Below, piece after piece: positions 13,717 through 22,066 of a stretch of DNA of 22,940 nt. Where the stretch lies: NCBI GenBank assembly GCA_031547045.1, contig JAVBSN010000023.1, forward strand, positions 1 to 22,940, written 5' to 3'. How positions within the stretch are numbered: the stretch's first letter is position 1; each line of letters starts with the position of its first letter. A model generated the notes under the pieces. The model did not search any database. It was given only the letters and a program-made list of their open reading frames with translations, and had not been told where the DNA came from. The DNA comes from JAVBSN01 sp031547045. GTDB lineage: Bacteria > Bacillota > Clostridia > Lachnospirales > Lachnospiraceae. The position numbers were made by a program, and so were the translations under genes.

Positions 13717-14622
13717 CTACCACACATAAGGAGTATTCTGGTACACATAGTAATTCAACCAGTTAGCATATAGTGTGTTAGCATGACATCTCCATGATTT
13801 AACTGGTTTATTATCTGGATTATCATCTGGATAATAATTAACAGGAATTTCTGGTTCAAGACCTCTATCTGTATCTCTTTTATACTCACTATCTAGCGTA
13901 ACTGTATCATACTCTGGATGTCCTGTTACAAATATGTTCTTTCCGTCTTTAGCAACAATTAAATATGGTCCTGTTTCTTCAGAATCTGCTACTATCTCTA
14001 ATCTATCATCTGACAATACTTCTTCTCGCTTAATTTCTGTATTTCTAGATTGAGGAACATAAAATGTATCATCAAATCCTCTAACTAATGGAGTTTTTTT
14101 ATGAAGAGGATAATGTTTATACACTCCCGATATTTTCTTATCTAAAATATACTTCTTAATTCCATATCTATAATACAAACCTGCTTGAGCACCCCAACAT
14201 ATATGAAGTGTTGATGTAACATTTGTATTAGACCAATCCATAATAGTAGTTAACTCGTCCCAATATTCTACTTCTTCAAATTCTAGAAGTTCAACTGGTG
14301 CTCCTGTAATTATAAGTCCATCATATTTTCTACTTTTAATATCTTCAAAAGTAGCATAAAATCTTTCTAAATGCCCATGTTTAGCATTTTTAGATTCATA
14401 TGTTTCAGTTCTTATAAATGTTATATCTACCTGTAATGGTGTATTTGATAAACTTCTTAAAAGTTGAAGTTCTGTATCTTCTTTTAAAGGCATTAAATTA
14501 AGTATAACCACTTTAAGAGGACGTATATCCTGTGATACAGCTCTCTCTTCGTCCATAACAAATATATTTTCTTCTTCAAGTATTTTCTTTACTGGTAAAT
14601 CATTATCTATTTTAATAGGCAT
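13717..14622 (-). CDS. metAA: Homoserine O-acetyltransferase, MetA family
   Basis: Acylates homoserine in the first committed step of methionine synthesis. With the ATG at 14622 (MPIKIDNDLP) the numbering matches the family: Cys142 (LHICWGAQAG) is the acyl-carrying nucleophile, His235 and Glu237 (TGHPEYD) complete the active site. Residue 111 is Glu (GAPVEL); the E. coli succinyltransferase has Gly there, and Glu111 is the known determinant for acetyl-CoA, so this enzyme should make O-acetylhomoserine despite usual 'succinyltransferase' labels. An ORF reading back to a GTG at 14631 would start inside the AGGGGTGA ribosome binding site (14628-14635), which sits five bases before the preferred ATG. 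It has a likely own promoter and terminator, so it is probably transcribed alone. Confidence 0.95.
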   Translation of the reverse strand: MPIKIDNDLPVKKILEEENIFVMDEERAVSQDIRPLKVVILNLMPLKEDTELQLLRSLSNTPLQVDITFIRTETYESKNAKHGHLERFYATFEDIKSRKYDGLIITGAPVELLEFEEVEYWDELTTIMDWSNTNVTSTLHICWGAQAGLYYRYGIKKYILDKKISGVYKHYPLHKKTPLVRGFDDTFYVPQSRNTEIKREEVLSDDRLEIVADSEETGPYLIVAKDGKNIFVTGHPEYDTVTLDSEYKRDTDRGLEPEIPVNYYPDDNPDNKPVKSWRCHANTLYANWLNYYVYQNTPYVW

Positions 14623-14648
14623 ACATGTCACCCCTGCTATATTAATAT

Positions 14649-14685
14649 TTAATGTCAGATTGACATAGTATCAATCTGACATTAA
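14649..14685 (-). promoter_or_regulatory. Perfect 15-bp stem-loop at the 5' end of the metAA transcript
   Basis: Arms TTAATGTCAGATTGA (14649-14663) and TCAATCTGACATTAA (14671-14685) pair perfectly around a 7-base loop. The predicted metAA start point falls at the outer edge of the hairpin, and the ribosome binding site follows 13 bases after it. It may be an operator, a 5' RNA stabiliser, or a terminator of the kinase gene upstream, though no T-run follows. It is too small for a SAM riboswitch or T-box. Confidence 0.6.
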
Positions 14686-14690
14686 CAGTT

Positions 14691-14719
14691 ATTTTAACAC
14701 AATATTAATTATATATCAA
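14691..14719 (-). promoter_or_regulatory. Probable promoter of metAA
   Basis: On the minus strand TTGATA (14714-14719), 17 bases, TAAAAT (14691-14696) preceded by TGT (an extended -10). It lies between the kinase stop codon and the metAA hairpin. Confidence 0.55.
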
Positions 14720-14745
14720 ATATTATACAAATAATCTAGTTATAT

Positions 14746-17700
14746 CTATAATAAAAATCTATATAATACATTATAAATTTCATTAATATCTAATGGTTTT
14801 TTAATGTAACCATTCATACCACTTTCTATGCATTTATCAAGTTCTTCCTTCATTACATGAGCTGTCATAGCTATTATAGGAACATTAGAATATGTTTTAT
14901 TACTGTTTCTAATTACTTTTGTTGCCTCATGTCCATCCATTACAGGCATCATAATATCCATAAAAACCATATCAAATTCCGATTGCTCAAGCTTATCAAT
15001 ACTTTCTTTTCCGTTACTTGCTATAATTGGATTAACTCCAAAAATATTCATAACTCCTGTTACTACCTCTTGATTCAATTCATTATCTTCACAAACTAAA
15101 ACCCTTGCATTAGAAAATTCTTTATAGTTCTCAACTTCAGATTCTCTATCTTCATCATTTAATAATATTCTAGCAAGTTCTGACGGCATAAATGGTCTTT
15201 GAAGTATCTTAACATTATCTTCTTCAACTTCTTCTAATTGAGATACAGATAATATTAAATTAGTGTATTTTCCATTGTCCACTATCCATTTTATTACATC
15301 CTTATTTTCTTTATATATAGAATGATCTAAAATAATACTATAAAATTCTTTATATTTACTAATTATATCTTGCATTTCTTCAATTGATGATATACATACA
15401 GTAGAATATCCAATTAAATTTAATATTTTATCCGTATATTCCCTTGATTTTGATTGGTTTTGTACTAATAAAACTTCTTGATTTTTACTTGCTCCATAGG
15501 TAGCAAGTTCTTTTTCAAGAGATCTACAAGAATCTGTCTTAGGTAATGTTATTTCAATTGTAAATGTTGTTCCAACATTTACTTCACTATCTATTACAAG
15601 TTCTGCTCCCATTAAGGAAATAAGTTGCCTTGTAATAGTCATTCCTAATCCTGTTCCTTCACCAAAAGTCTTACCTTCATCATGGAATTGTTCAAATGGA
15701 GTATATATTTTTTCAATCTGCTTCTTTGTCATACCCATACCTGAATCCGATATTTCAAAAATAATTGTTGCATTGGTATCAGTGTCTTCTTTCACTTTAA
15801 TATACAAAGAAATAAAGCCTTCCATAGTATACTTTGCTGCATTATCAAGAATATTTTTTAATATTTGCCATATTCTTGATTTATCTCCTATAAACTTGCA
15901 AGGAACATCCTTTTCTATTATTGCAGATAGTTCTATAGGCTTTTCTCCTATTTTTTCTTCCGCAATTAATAAGGCATTAGAAACAATATCTTCTAATGAA
16001 AATTCTTCTTCTATTAAATCAAGTTTCTCTGCTTCTATTTTAGAAAAATCAAGAATATCATTAATAATTTGAAGTAAATAGTTGGCTGATTTATTTATTT
16101 TTCTAAATGAATCATAGCTCTTTTCTCCTTTAAAACGTCTTAGCGCAAGATCTGATAATCCAATAACTGCATTCATTGGCGTTCTAATTTCATGACTCAT
16201 ATTCATTAAGAAACGACTCTTAAGTTTATTAGCCTCTTTTTCTTCATTTGCTGCATTTTGAAGCATTTGATTACGTTCAACTTCTTGGCTAGTATCTATA
16301 TAAGCAGCTACTATACAAGTTTCTTCATTATACACAACATGATTTGCTCTAATTGCTACATCAAAATACTTACCCTCACTTGTACAGGCCACCATTTCAA
16401 ACAATCTAGTTTCATCTGAAGCCATTATTAAATCTATATTTTCATTAATTGTGCTTTCTTCTTCTTTATCATCCATTTTAAATTGCATATGTAGTTTTTT
16501 TATGTTTATACCTACCATATTTCTTTTATTAGAAAATCCGAACATTTGACCACTAGCAGAATTGCTATATATAATTTTGCCTGTATGTGGATTAAATAAT
16601 ACAATTGCTATTGGGACAATATCAATTATTTTTTTAAACTCACCTTGAGTATATCTAATCTGCTGCTCTTTTTGATATATTTTCTTATTTCTCTTTCCTA
16701 CAGCCTTTAAAAAAATTATAGATCCAACAATAGTTATAAGTGCAACAATTATTGAAGTAATTGTAAAATAATATGCAGTAGGATTAGTATCCTTAAACGA
16801 TGGTGGAACATTTGTTATTATAGAATTCTCAGGTAAATCCTTTCTCTTAATCCCCCATTTAGTCATTTCTTCATAATCAAACATCCATACACCTGAATTA
16901 GTATTGTAATCATATGTTATTGAAGATATATCCTTATTATTAAAATATTCAAGAACCATATTAGCTACTGTTTTACCTTGATAATTAGGTAAATCATAAC
17001 AACCACCAATATGTCCATATCCATGAGATGTTCCAAAAAGTCCGAATACTGGTGTATCTACTATCTGATTCATCTGTGAATAAAACACTGATAAATCAGT
17101 ATACGAATTATATCCATCAATATAATACATACCTGTTAGTATTAATGAATTTGGTGGCAAATCAGATAAATCTTCTAATAGTTCATCTGCTGATATATTT
17201 TCATTATATATAAATTCTACCTTATCTACAAAATTTATTGATTGCTCTTCTATTGATTCTTTCCAGATTAGTCCAACTTCTGTATAATCATTTATTACAT
17301 AAATCCGTTCTGTATTAGGAAATAATTCTAACATTTCATTAAGTGTTTCCTTTATAGGTATATATTCGTATACACCTGTAATCTTATCCTTTGATATAGT
17401 TGTAATATTTCCTTCTTCTATATTTTCAATACCACAAAAAAATATAGGCTTGCTATTAAATAAATATTGATAATTACTTTGAACAAAATCAAAAGCATAT
17501 TTATCTGACACTATAATTGCATCAAAATCCACATTATGTAATATAGCCCTTATTGTTTTTATTGCTATTTTATCCCTTTGACTGGCATCTAAAATACGCC
17601 TACCATTTAATGCAATGGTAGAGATTGTTAGAGTATTATCCACCTCTAAAGTACTTTTAATGTTTTCTACTATTGTACGCTCCCATAATGATTCTGAAGA

Positions 17701-18465
17701 ATATGATGTTATTAGCAACACATTCTTATTATCACCATGTTGCATATAGCTACCATTATAAATAGCATCATATGTGCCATCTTCTTTCATTTCATTTATA
17801 GTTTTCTCTAGCTCTGGAACTAAATATTCATATTTTTTATTCAAATATGGACATGAATAGGTATAATCAACAATACCAACTTTTTTAATACTTTCAGGAA
17901 TAACTAACTCTTCCTCTATGGTACGTGTCATAACTGCTACATCACATTCCCCATTTTTTAAAGCTTCAAGTAATTGAGGCCAATTATCATATTTTATATG
18001 CTCTTTAATATTTGAAGGTAGGTTATTTTCTATATGATATTTTTGATAAAGTGTTCCTACACGCAATCCTGATAAATCGTCCCATTTATCCATACTATAT
18101 GTTTTATCTGTCTTAGCAAAAACTTCAAAATATACTTTTGTAACATAAGAATTAACCATAACTAAATTTTCATATTTCTCTTCTAGTCCAGGTCCCTGTA
18201 CTAGAAGTCCATCCTGTTCACCAGAATCTGCACTAACAATAGCTGTTGTCATTCCTGATGTTTCAAATATTGCATTATAACCCATTCTTTTAAATGCTTG
18301 ATATACTATTCTCTCAGTGGCTATTTGGTTATCAAAGGAAACCGCAATATTAATAGTCTTTTCTTTTGTATCATCTGTATCTTCATTTTCATTAGCAAAA
18401 ACATTAACAGGAAAGAGAATTAATAATATTATTAAGCTTAACAAAAAACATTTTATTTTTTTCAT
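14746..18465 (-). CDS. Hybrid sensor histidine kinase with two periplasmic binding domains, PAS and two receiver domains
   Basis: A 1239-residue membrane sensor. Order: signal peptide (1-24); SBP_bac_3-like solute-binding domain (about 36-243); a second, unrelated ABC_sub_bind-like domain (248-545, from NVLLITSYSSESLWERTIVENI); membrane helix (564-588); PAS (605-730); HisKA with His758 in MSHEIRTPMNAVIGLS; HATPase with N871/N875, DSGMG (907-911) and GEGTGLGM (935-942); a first receiver-like domain (about 995-1105) lacking the acidic pair and the usual Lys; and a canonical receiver (1120-1238) with Asp1127, phospho-acceptor Asp1170 (FMDIMMP), Thr1201 and Lys1223. No HPt domain is present, so phosphate must leave through another protein or the receiver is the output. 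AAGGAG precedes the ATG. It follows ligA by 61 bases and has no adjacent regulator or transporter. Ligand unknown; an amino acid or small organic anion is guesswork. Confidence 0.93.
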   Translation of the reverse strand: MKKIKCFLLSLIILLILFPVNVFANENEDTDDTKEKTINIAVSFDNQIATERIVYQAFKRMGYNAIFETSGMTTAIVSADSGEQDGLLVQGPGLEEKYENLVMVNSYVTKVYFEVFAKTDKTYSMDKWDDLSGLRVGTLYQKYHIENNLPSNIKEHIKYDNWPQLLEALKNGECDVAVMTRTIEEELVIPESIKKVGIVDYTYSCPYLNKKYEYLVPELEKTINEMKEDGTYDAIYNGSYMQHGDNKNVLLITSYSSESLWERTIVENIKSTLEVDNTLTISTIALNGRRILDASQRDKIAIKTIRAILHNVDFDAIIVSDKYAFDFVQSNYQYLFNSKPIFFCGIENIEEGNITTISKDKITGVYEYIPIKETLNEMLELFPNTERIYVINDYTEVGLIWKESIEEQSINFVDKVEFIYNENISADELLEDLSDLPPNSLILTGMYYIDGYNSYTDLSVFYSQMNQIVDTPVFGLFGTSHGYGHIGGCYDLPNYQGKTVANMVLEYFNNKDISSITYDYNTNSGVWMFDYEEMTKWGIKRKDLPENSIITNVPPSFKDTNPTAYYFTITSIIVALITIVGSIIFLKAVGKRNKKIYQKEQQIRYTQGEFKKIIDIVPIAIVLFNPHTGKIIYSNSASGQMFGFSNKRNMVGINIKKLHMQFKMDDKEEESTINENIDLIMASDETRLFEMVACTSEGKYFDVAIRANHVVYNEETCIVAAYIDTSQEVERNQMLQNAANEEKEANKLKSRFLMNMSHEIRTPMNAVIGLSDLALRRFKGEKSYDSFRKINKSANYLLQIINDILDFSKIEAEKLDLIEEEFSLEDIVSNALLIAEEKIGEKPIELSAIIEKDVPCKFIGDKSRIWQILKNILDNAAKYTMEGFISLYIKVKEDTDTNATIIFEISDSGMGMTKKQIEKIYTPFEQFHDEGKTFGEGTGLGMTITRQLISLMGAELVIDSEVNVGTTFTIEITLPKTDSCRSLEKELATYGASKNQEVLLVQNQSKSREYTDKILNLIGYSTVCISSIEEMQDIISKYKEFYSIILDHSIYKENKDVIKWIVDNGKYTNLILSVSQLEEVEEDNVKILQRPFMPSELARILLNDEDRESEVENYKEFSNARVLVCEDNELNQEVVTGVMNIFGVNPIIASNGKESIDKLEQSEFDMVFMDIMMPVMDGHEATKVIRNSNKTYSNVPIIAMTAHVMKEELDKCIESGMNGYIKKPLDINEIYNVLYRFLL

Positions 18466-18526
18466 AAAATCTCCTTGACATGTAAATAATTATTGATACA
18501 CAATAACATTTAATAGTGTTTTAACA

Positions 18527-20479
18527 TTAGTTATATAATTTTATAAAATCTTCTTCACTTATAATCGGTACACCTAATTCTTTTGCTTTCTTATTTTTCG
18601 ATGAATTATATAATACATCATTATTAATTAAATAGTCTGTTTTTGAAGTAACTGAACCTGTTACCTTTCCACCTTTACTCTCAATTAATTCTTTAACTTC
18701 ATTTCTATTAGCAAAATGGTTTACTGAACCTGTAATAACAAAACTCTTTCCTTCAAATACTTGAACTGATGCATCTTCTATAATTTTTTCGAATTCTATT
18801 TCTTTTAATAATTCATTAACTATATAATTATTATGTTCATCTGCAAAATATTCTACAAATGATTTTCCAATAACTTCACCTATACCATCTATTACTATTA
18901 AACTCTCTAAGGATGCTGTTCTTATCTTATTAAAATCATATTTAAATTCCTTGCAAATAACTTTGGCATTAGCTAATCCAATATTTAAAATACCTAATCC
19001 AAATACAAACTTAGCCATATTCACAATCCTAACATTATTAATAGATTTAATAAGATTGCTGTATGATTTCTCTCCAAAACCTTCCATTACAACTATTTCA
19101 GACTCATATCTATTAATTCTGTATATATCGTATAATTCTTTTAAAAATCCTGCTTCAATAAATTTATCTATTGTAGCTTCTGATAATCCATCTATATTAA
19201 CTGCATTTCTAGAAACAAAATGAGCAAATAGTTTACTCTTTTTGGCACTACAAGAAGGATTAGTGCAATATAAAGCACGAACACCATTAGCATCTTTTAT
19301 TTCAGTATCACCATTACAGGTAGGACATTTATCAGGTGGTACAACACCACCACTTCTTGTTATATTCTCTGCCACTTGAGGTATTATCATATTAGCCTTA
19401 TATACTGTTATTTCATCCCCAATTCCTAATGCTAGCGCTTCTAATATACTAACATTATGAATACTAGCTCTACTCACACTAGTACCCTCTAACTCTACTG
19501 GTTCAAATACTGCTACTGGATTAATAAGACCTGTTCTTGAAGGACTCCACTCTATTCTAGTTAAATGTGTTGTTGCCAATTCATCTGCCCACTTAAATGC
19601 TATAGAATCTCTTGGAAACTTAGATGTTCTTCCTAAGCTCTTGCCATACTCAACATCATCATACATAAGTACAAGCCCATCTGAAGGAAAATCATTATCT
19701 GGAATTCTATTTGCAAAATTCATTACTACATCGGATAATACTTGACCATTAACCCTAACATATTCAACAATATCAAAACCCATACCCGCTAACCACTCTA
19801 ATCTATTAATAAAAGATCCTTTAAAATCCACATCATTAACATCAACTAGATTAAATGCAAAAAAATGAACATTACGTTTTGCTGTTATTTCATTATTTAA
19901 TTGTCTAACTGATCCACTACATAGATTTCTTGGATTCTTATATTTAGAATCTACATCTTCAATTAAATCATTTATTTTATTAAAATCAGAGTATTTTATT
20001 ACTGCCTCTCCTCTAATTATAAGTTCACCTTTGTATGGTATTGTTTTAGGTAGGTTTTTAAATGTTTTAGCATTATTAGTAATAACCTCTCCAACCTCCC
20101 CATCACCTCTTGTTATAGCTTTGTATAACTCACCATCTCTATATGTTATAACAACTGTTAATCCGTCTAATTTCCAAGATAAAACTCCTTCTTTATCTCC
20201 TAACCAAGTCGTTAAGTTACTAATATCCTTTGTTTTATCAAGAGATAACATAGGTGAAGAATGAGCTTCTTTTTCTAATTCACTAAGAATTTCATATCCA
20301 ACATTAATAGTTGGACTATTAGATAATACAACTCCTGTTTCTTTTTCTAATTCAGTTAATTCATCATATAGTTTATCATATTCAAGGTTAGACATTATTT
20401 CTCTATCCTCTTGATAATATGCTTTTCCTGCCTCATTAAGAATATCTACTAATTCTTTGACCCTATCAACCTTATTCAT
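18527..20479 (-). CDS. ligA: NAD-dependent DNA ligase LigA
   Basis: Seals nicks in DNA during replication and repair, using NAD as AMP donor. The 650 residues contain the Ia domain (YYQEDREIMSNLEYDKLYDEL, 21-41), the adenylated Lys103 in SWKLDGLT, GELIIRGEAV (150-159), the PRNLCSGSVRQLNN stretch (182-195), SDGLVL (265-270), FKWA (294-297), an OB fold (about 310-375), a zinc finger with Cys384, Cys387, Cys404 and Cys409, helix-hairpin-helix repeats, and a BRCT domain (about 574-650, FVITGSVNHFANRNEV). All functional parts are present. The start has GAGGAAT upstream. It follows rluF by 13 bases, so they are co-transcribed. This sequence subtype is the one I associate with Lachnospiraceae, where some genomes carry a second ligase; whether this is the only one is unknown. 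Confidence 0.97.
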   Translation of the reverse strand: MNKVDRVKELVDILNEAGKAYYQEDREIMSNLEYDKLYDELTELEKETGVVLSNSPTINVGYEILSELEKEAHSSPMLSLDKTKDISNLTTWLGDKEGVLSWKLDGLTVVITYRDGELYKAITRGDGEVGEVITNNAKTFKNLPKTIPYKGELIIRGEAVIKYSDFNKINDLIEDVDSKYKNPRNLCSGSVRQLNNEITAKRNVHFFAFNLVDVNDVDFKGSFINRLEWLAGMGFDIVEYVRVNGQVLSDVVMNFANRIPDNDFPSDGLVLMYDDVEYGKSLGRTSKFPRDSIAFKWADELATTHLTRIEWSPSRTGLINPVAVFEPVELEGTSVSRASIHNVSILEALALGIGDEITVYKANMIIPQVAENITRSGGVVPPDKCPTCNGDTEIKDANGVRALYCTNPSCSAKKSKLFAHFVSRNAVNIDGLSEATIDKFIEAGFLKELYDIYRINRYESEIVVMEGFGEKSYSNLIKSINNVRIVNMAKFVFGLGILNIGLANAKVICKEFKYDFNKIRTASLESLIVIDGIGEVIGKSFVEYFADEHNNYIVNELLKEIEFEKIIEDASVQVFEGKSFVITGSVNHFANRNEVKELIESKGGKVTGSVTSKTDYLINNDVLYNSSKNKKAKELGVPIISEEDFIKLYN

Positions 20480-20492
20480 TATATATTCCTCA

Positions 20493-21227
20493 CTAATTAT
20501 TTAAATCATTTTTTATAAGTTTCATTAATCCTGAAACCTCTTCTCTAGTTAAATCCCTATATTCACCTACTGGCAAATCACCAAGTTCAATATTCATAAC
20601 TCTAACTCTCTTAAGATTAGTTACTCTGTATCCTAATTTCTCACACATACGTCGAATTTGTCTTTTTAGACCTTGAGTCAAGATTATTCCAAATGTTTTA
20701 TTACCTATCTTTCTTACCTTACATGGTTTTGTAACCCACGATTGATTAAGATCCTTATCTGTAATCTTAACACCCTTACTCATATTTTCTAAGAATTCTA
20801 CCGTTATATCCCTACCTACTGTAACAATATATTCTTTCTCATGCTCATTCTTTGATCTAGTAATTGCATTAGTTATATCTCCATTGTTGGTAAATAGCAT
20901 AAGCCCTTCTGAATCCTTATCCAATCTTCCAATATACTGTAATCTAGTTTTATAATTAATATAATCCATTACATTACTCTTATCACCACGATGAGCTGTA
21001 CAAGTAATGCCCCTAGGTTTATTAAAAGCTAATAAAATAAGGTCATTTTCTTGCTTAATTAATTTCTCTCCAACCTTTACAATATCACCACTAAATACCT
21101 TAGTACCTACTGTTGCTATTTCTCCATTAATAGTAACTTTTTTTCTTTCAATAAACTCATCTGCTTTTCTTCTAGAGCAAAATCCTGCTTCACTCAAATA
21201 TTTGTTAAGTCTAGTTCCTTCTGACAT
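20493..21227 (-). CDS. rluF: 23S rRNA pseudouridine synthase, RluF/RsuA type
   Basis: Isomerises a specific uridine of ribosomal RNA to pseudouridine. The 244 residues begin with an S4 RNA-binding domain (TRLNKYLSEAGFCSRRKADEF, 5-25) and continue into the RsuA/RluB/E/F catalytic domain: FNKPRGITCT (68-77), catalytic Asp103 in IGRLDKDSEGLML, NEHEKEYIV, and GLKRQIRRMCEKLGY near the C-terminus. The pattern YIGRLDKDSEGLMLFTNNGD is closest to RluF (U2604 of 23S rRNA), but the exact target is inferred. The reading frame extends 23 codons further upstream, including an ATG within the GGAG ribosome binding site; the ATG at 21227, six bases after GGAGAT, is the proper start. A small hairpin (21243-21260) lies just before the ribosome binding site. 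Confidence 0.92.
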   Translation of the reverse strand: MSEGTRLNKYLSEAGFCSRRKADEFIERKKVTINGEIATVGTKVFSGDIVKVGEKLIKQENDLILLAFNKPRGITCTAHRGDKSNVMDYINYKTRLQYIGRLDKDSEGLMLFTNNGDITNAITRSKNEHEKEYIVTVGRDITVEFLENMSKGVKITDKDLNQSWVTKPCKVRKIGNKTFGIILTQGLKRQIRRMCEKLGYRVTNLKRVRVMNIELGDLPVGEYRDLTREEVSGLMKLIKNDLNN

Positions 21228-21400
21228 ATTTATCTCCATTCTAGTGTATATTATTACACTTAAATTATTTCTCATATATACTAGGTATAATACCATATTC
21301 TCTTATTTCTGTATATAAACTTAATTTACTTAAGTCATCATAGATTTACTATGTTTCTTTGCAGTACAACATTACATATTAATAACAAGCAGTAAATATT

Positions 21401-21427
21401 AGTGATTTTTATTAAGTTTAAATCACT
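21401..21427. promoter_or_regulatory. Perfect 8-bp inverted repeat upstream of the lrp promoter
   Basis: AGTGATTT (21401-21408) and AAATCACT (21420-21427) with an 11-base AT-rich spacer, ending about 35 bases before the lrp -35. The spacing and AT-rich centre are compatible with a binding site of a dimeric regulator, such as Lrp acting on its own gene; unproven. Confidence 0.35.
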
Positions 21428-21462
21428 TTATAGATATTTTTTTAATTTTTTCAAAAAAATAC

Positions 21463-21491
21463 TTGATAAAATTAAGATAACATTATATAAT
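21463..21491 (+). promoter_or_regulatory. Promoter of lrp
   Basis: TTGATA (21463-21468), 17 bases, TATAAT (21486-21491). The predicted transcript would begin near 21498, a few bases before the leader hairpin. Confidence 0.7.
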
Positions 21492-21506
21492 TAGAAAATA
21501 ATCACG

Positions 21507-21542
21507 AGGGAGTGTTTCATTTTTGAAACATTCCCTATTTTT
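21507..21542 (+). terminator. Leader hairpin with T-run between the lrp promoter and start codon
   Basis: AGGGAGTGTTTC (21507-21518) pairs with GAAACATTCCCT (21525-21536) with a single G-U, then an A and five T (21538-21542). It has the form of an intrinsic terminator but lies inside the lrp leader, with no plus-strand gene upstream. Either an attenuator or a 5' stabilising structure. Confidence 0.65.
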
Positions 21543-21577
21543 CTACACTACAAATAATCGAAAAGGATGTGTATAAT

Positions 21578-22033
21578 ATGGATAATATAGACAAAAAAAT
21601 ATTACATTTACTTCAAGAAAATGCTAGATACCCGCTTAAATATTTAGCAAGTCAAGTATATTTATCTTCACCTGCTGTATCAGCCAGAATTGAAAGGCTT
21701 GAAAAAGCTGGTATTATTACAGGATACCATGCTAACATTGACCATATAAAGCTAGGTTATCATATTACAGCATTTATAAATCTTTCACTTGATCCTAAGC
21801 AAAAACCAAACTTTTACCCATTTATAGAAGCATGTCCTAATGTATTAGAATGTAACTGTGTTACTGGAGCATATTCTATGCTTATGAAAGTTTCTTTTCC
21901 AAGCACAATGGAATTAGATTCTTTTATTGGGCAGTTACAAAGATTCGGCAAAACAGAAACACAAATAGTATTTTCAACAGCAGTTAAACCTCGCGGTGTC
22001 AATATATATGAAATCTTTGGAGATGATGAATAA
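21578..22033 (+). CDS. Lrp/AsnC-family transcriptional regulator
   Basis: A 151-residue regulator of amino-acid or nitrogen metabolism genes, acting as an octamer or dimer with amino-acid ligands. The N-terminal helix-turn-helix is MDNIDKKILHLLQENARYPL followed by the recognition helix SSPAVSARIERLEKAGII (30-47) and GYHANID; the C-terminal RAM ligand-binding domain (about 60-140) has the ferredoxin-like pattern ending with KTETQIVFSTAVKPRG. The frame could begin with a GTG at 21569, but this lies next to the AAAAGGATG ribosome binding site and relatives start MDxxDxKIL, so the ATG at 21578 is chosen. It has its own promoter, a leader hairpin, and a very long hairpin after its stop. Target genes cannot be read from the neighbourhood. 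Confidence 0.92.
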   Translation: MDNIDKKILHLLQENARYPLKYLASQVYLSSPAVSARIERLEKAGIITGYHANIDHIKLGYHITAFINLSLDPKQKPNFYPFIEACPNVLECNCVTGAYSMLMKVSFPSTMELDSFIGQLQRFGKTETQIVFSTAVKPRGVNIYEIFGDDE

Positions 22034-22066
22034 AGTCGATAATACCTCGTTAAGTGATAATAGTAT

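Larger units (their letters stand above)
21228..21577. other. Divergent regulatory region between rluF and lrp
   Basis: About 350 bases rich in inverted repeats: AGTGTA/TACACT (21243-21260) beside the rluF ribosome binding site, a near-inverted pair CTAGTGTATAT (21241-21251) and ATATATACTAG further upstream, AGTGATTT/AAATCACT (21401-21427), then the lrp promoter and leader hairpin. No gene is supported in it, and no clear rluF promoter was found. Confidence 0.45.

Noticed and set aside
14649..14745. SAM riboswitch, T-box or S-box upstream of metAA
   Set aside because: The leader is only about 60 bases with one simple hairpin; it lacks the junctions, conserved bulges and length of these RNAs.
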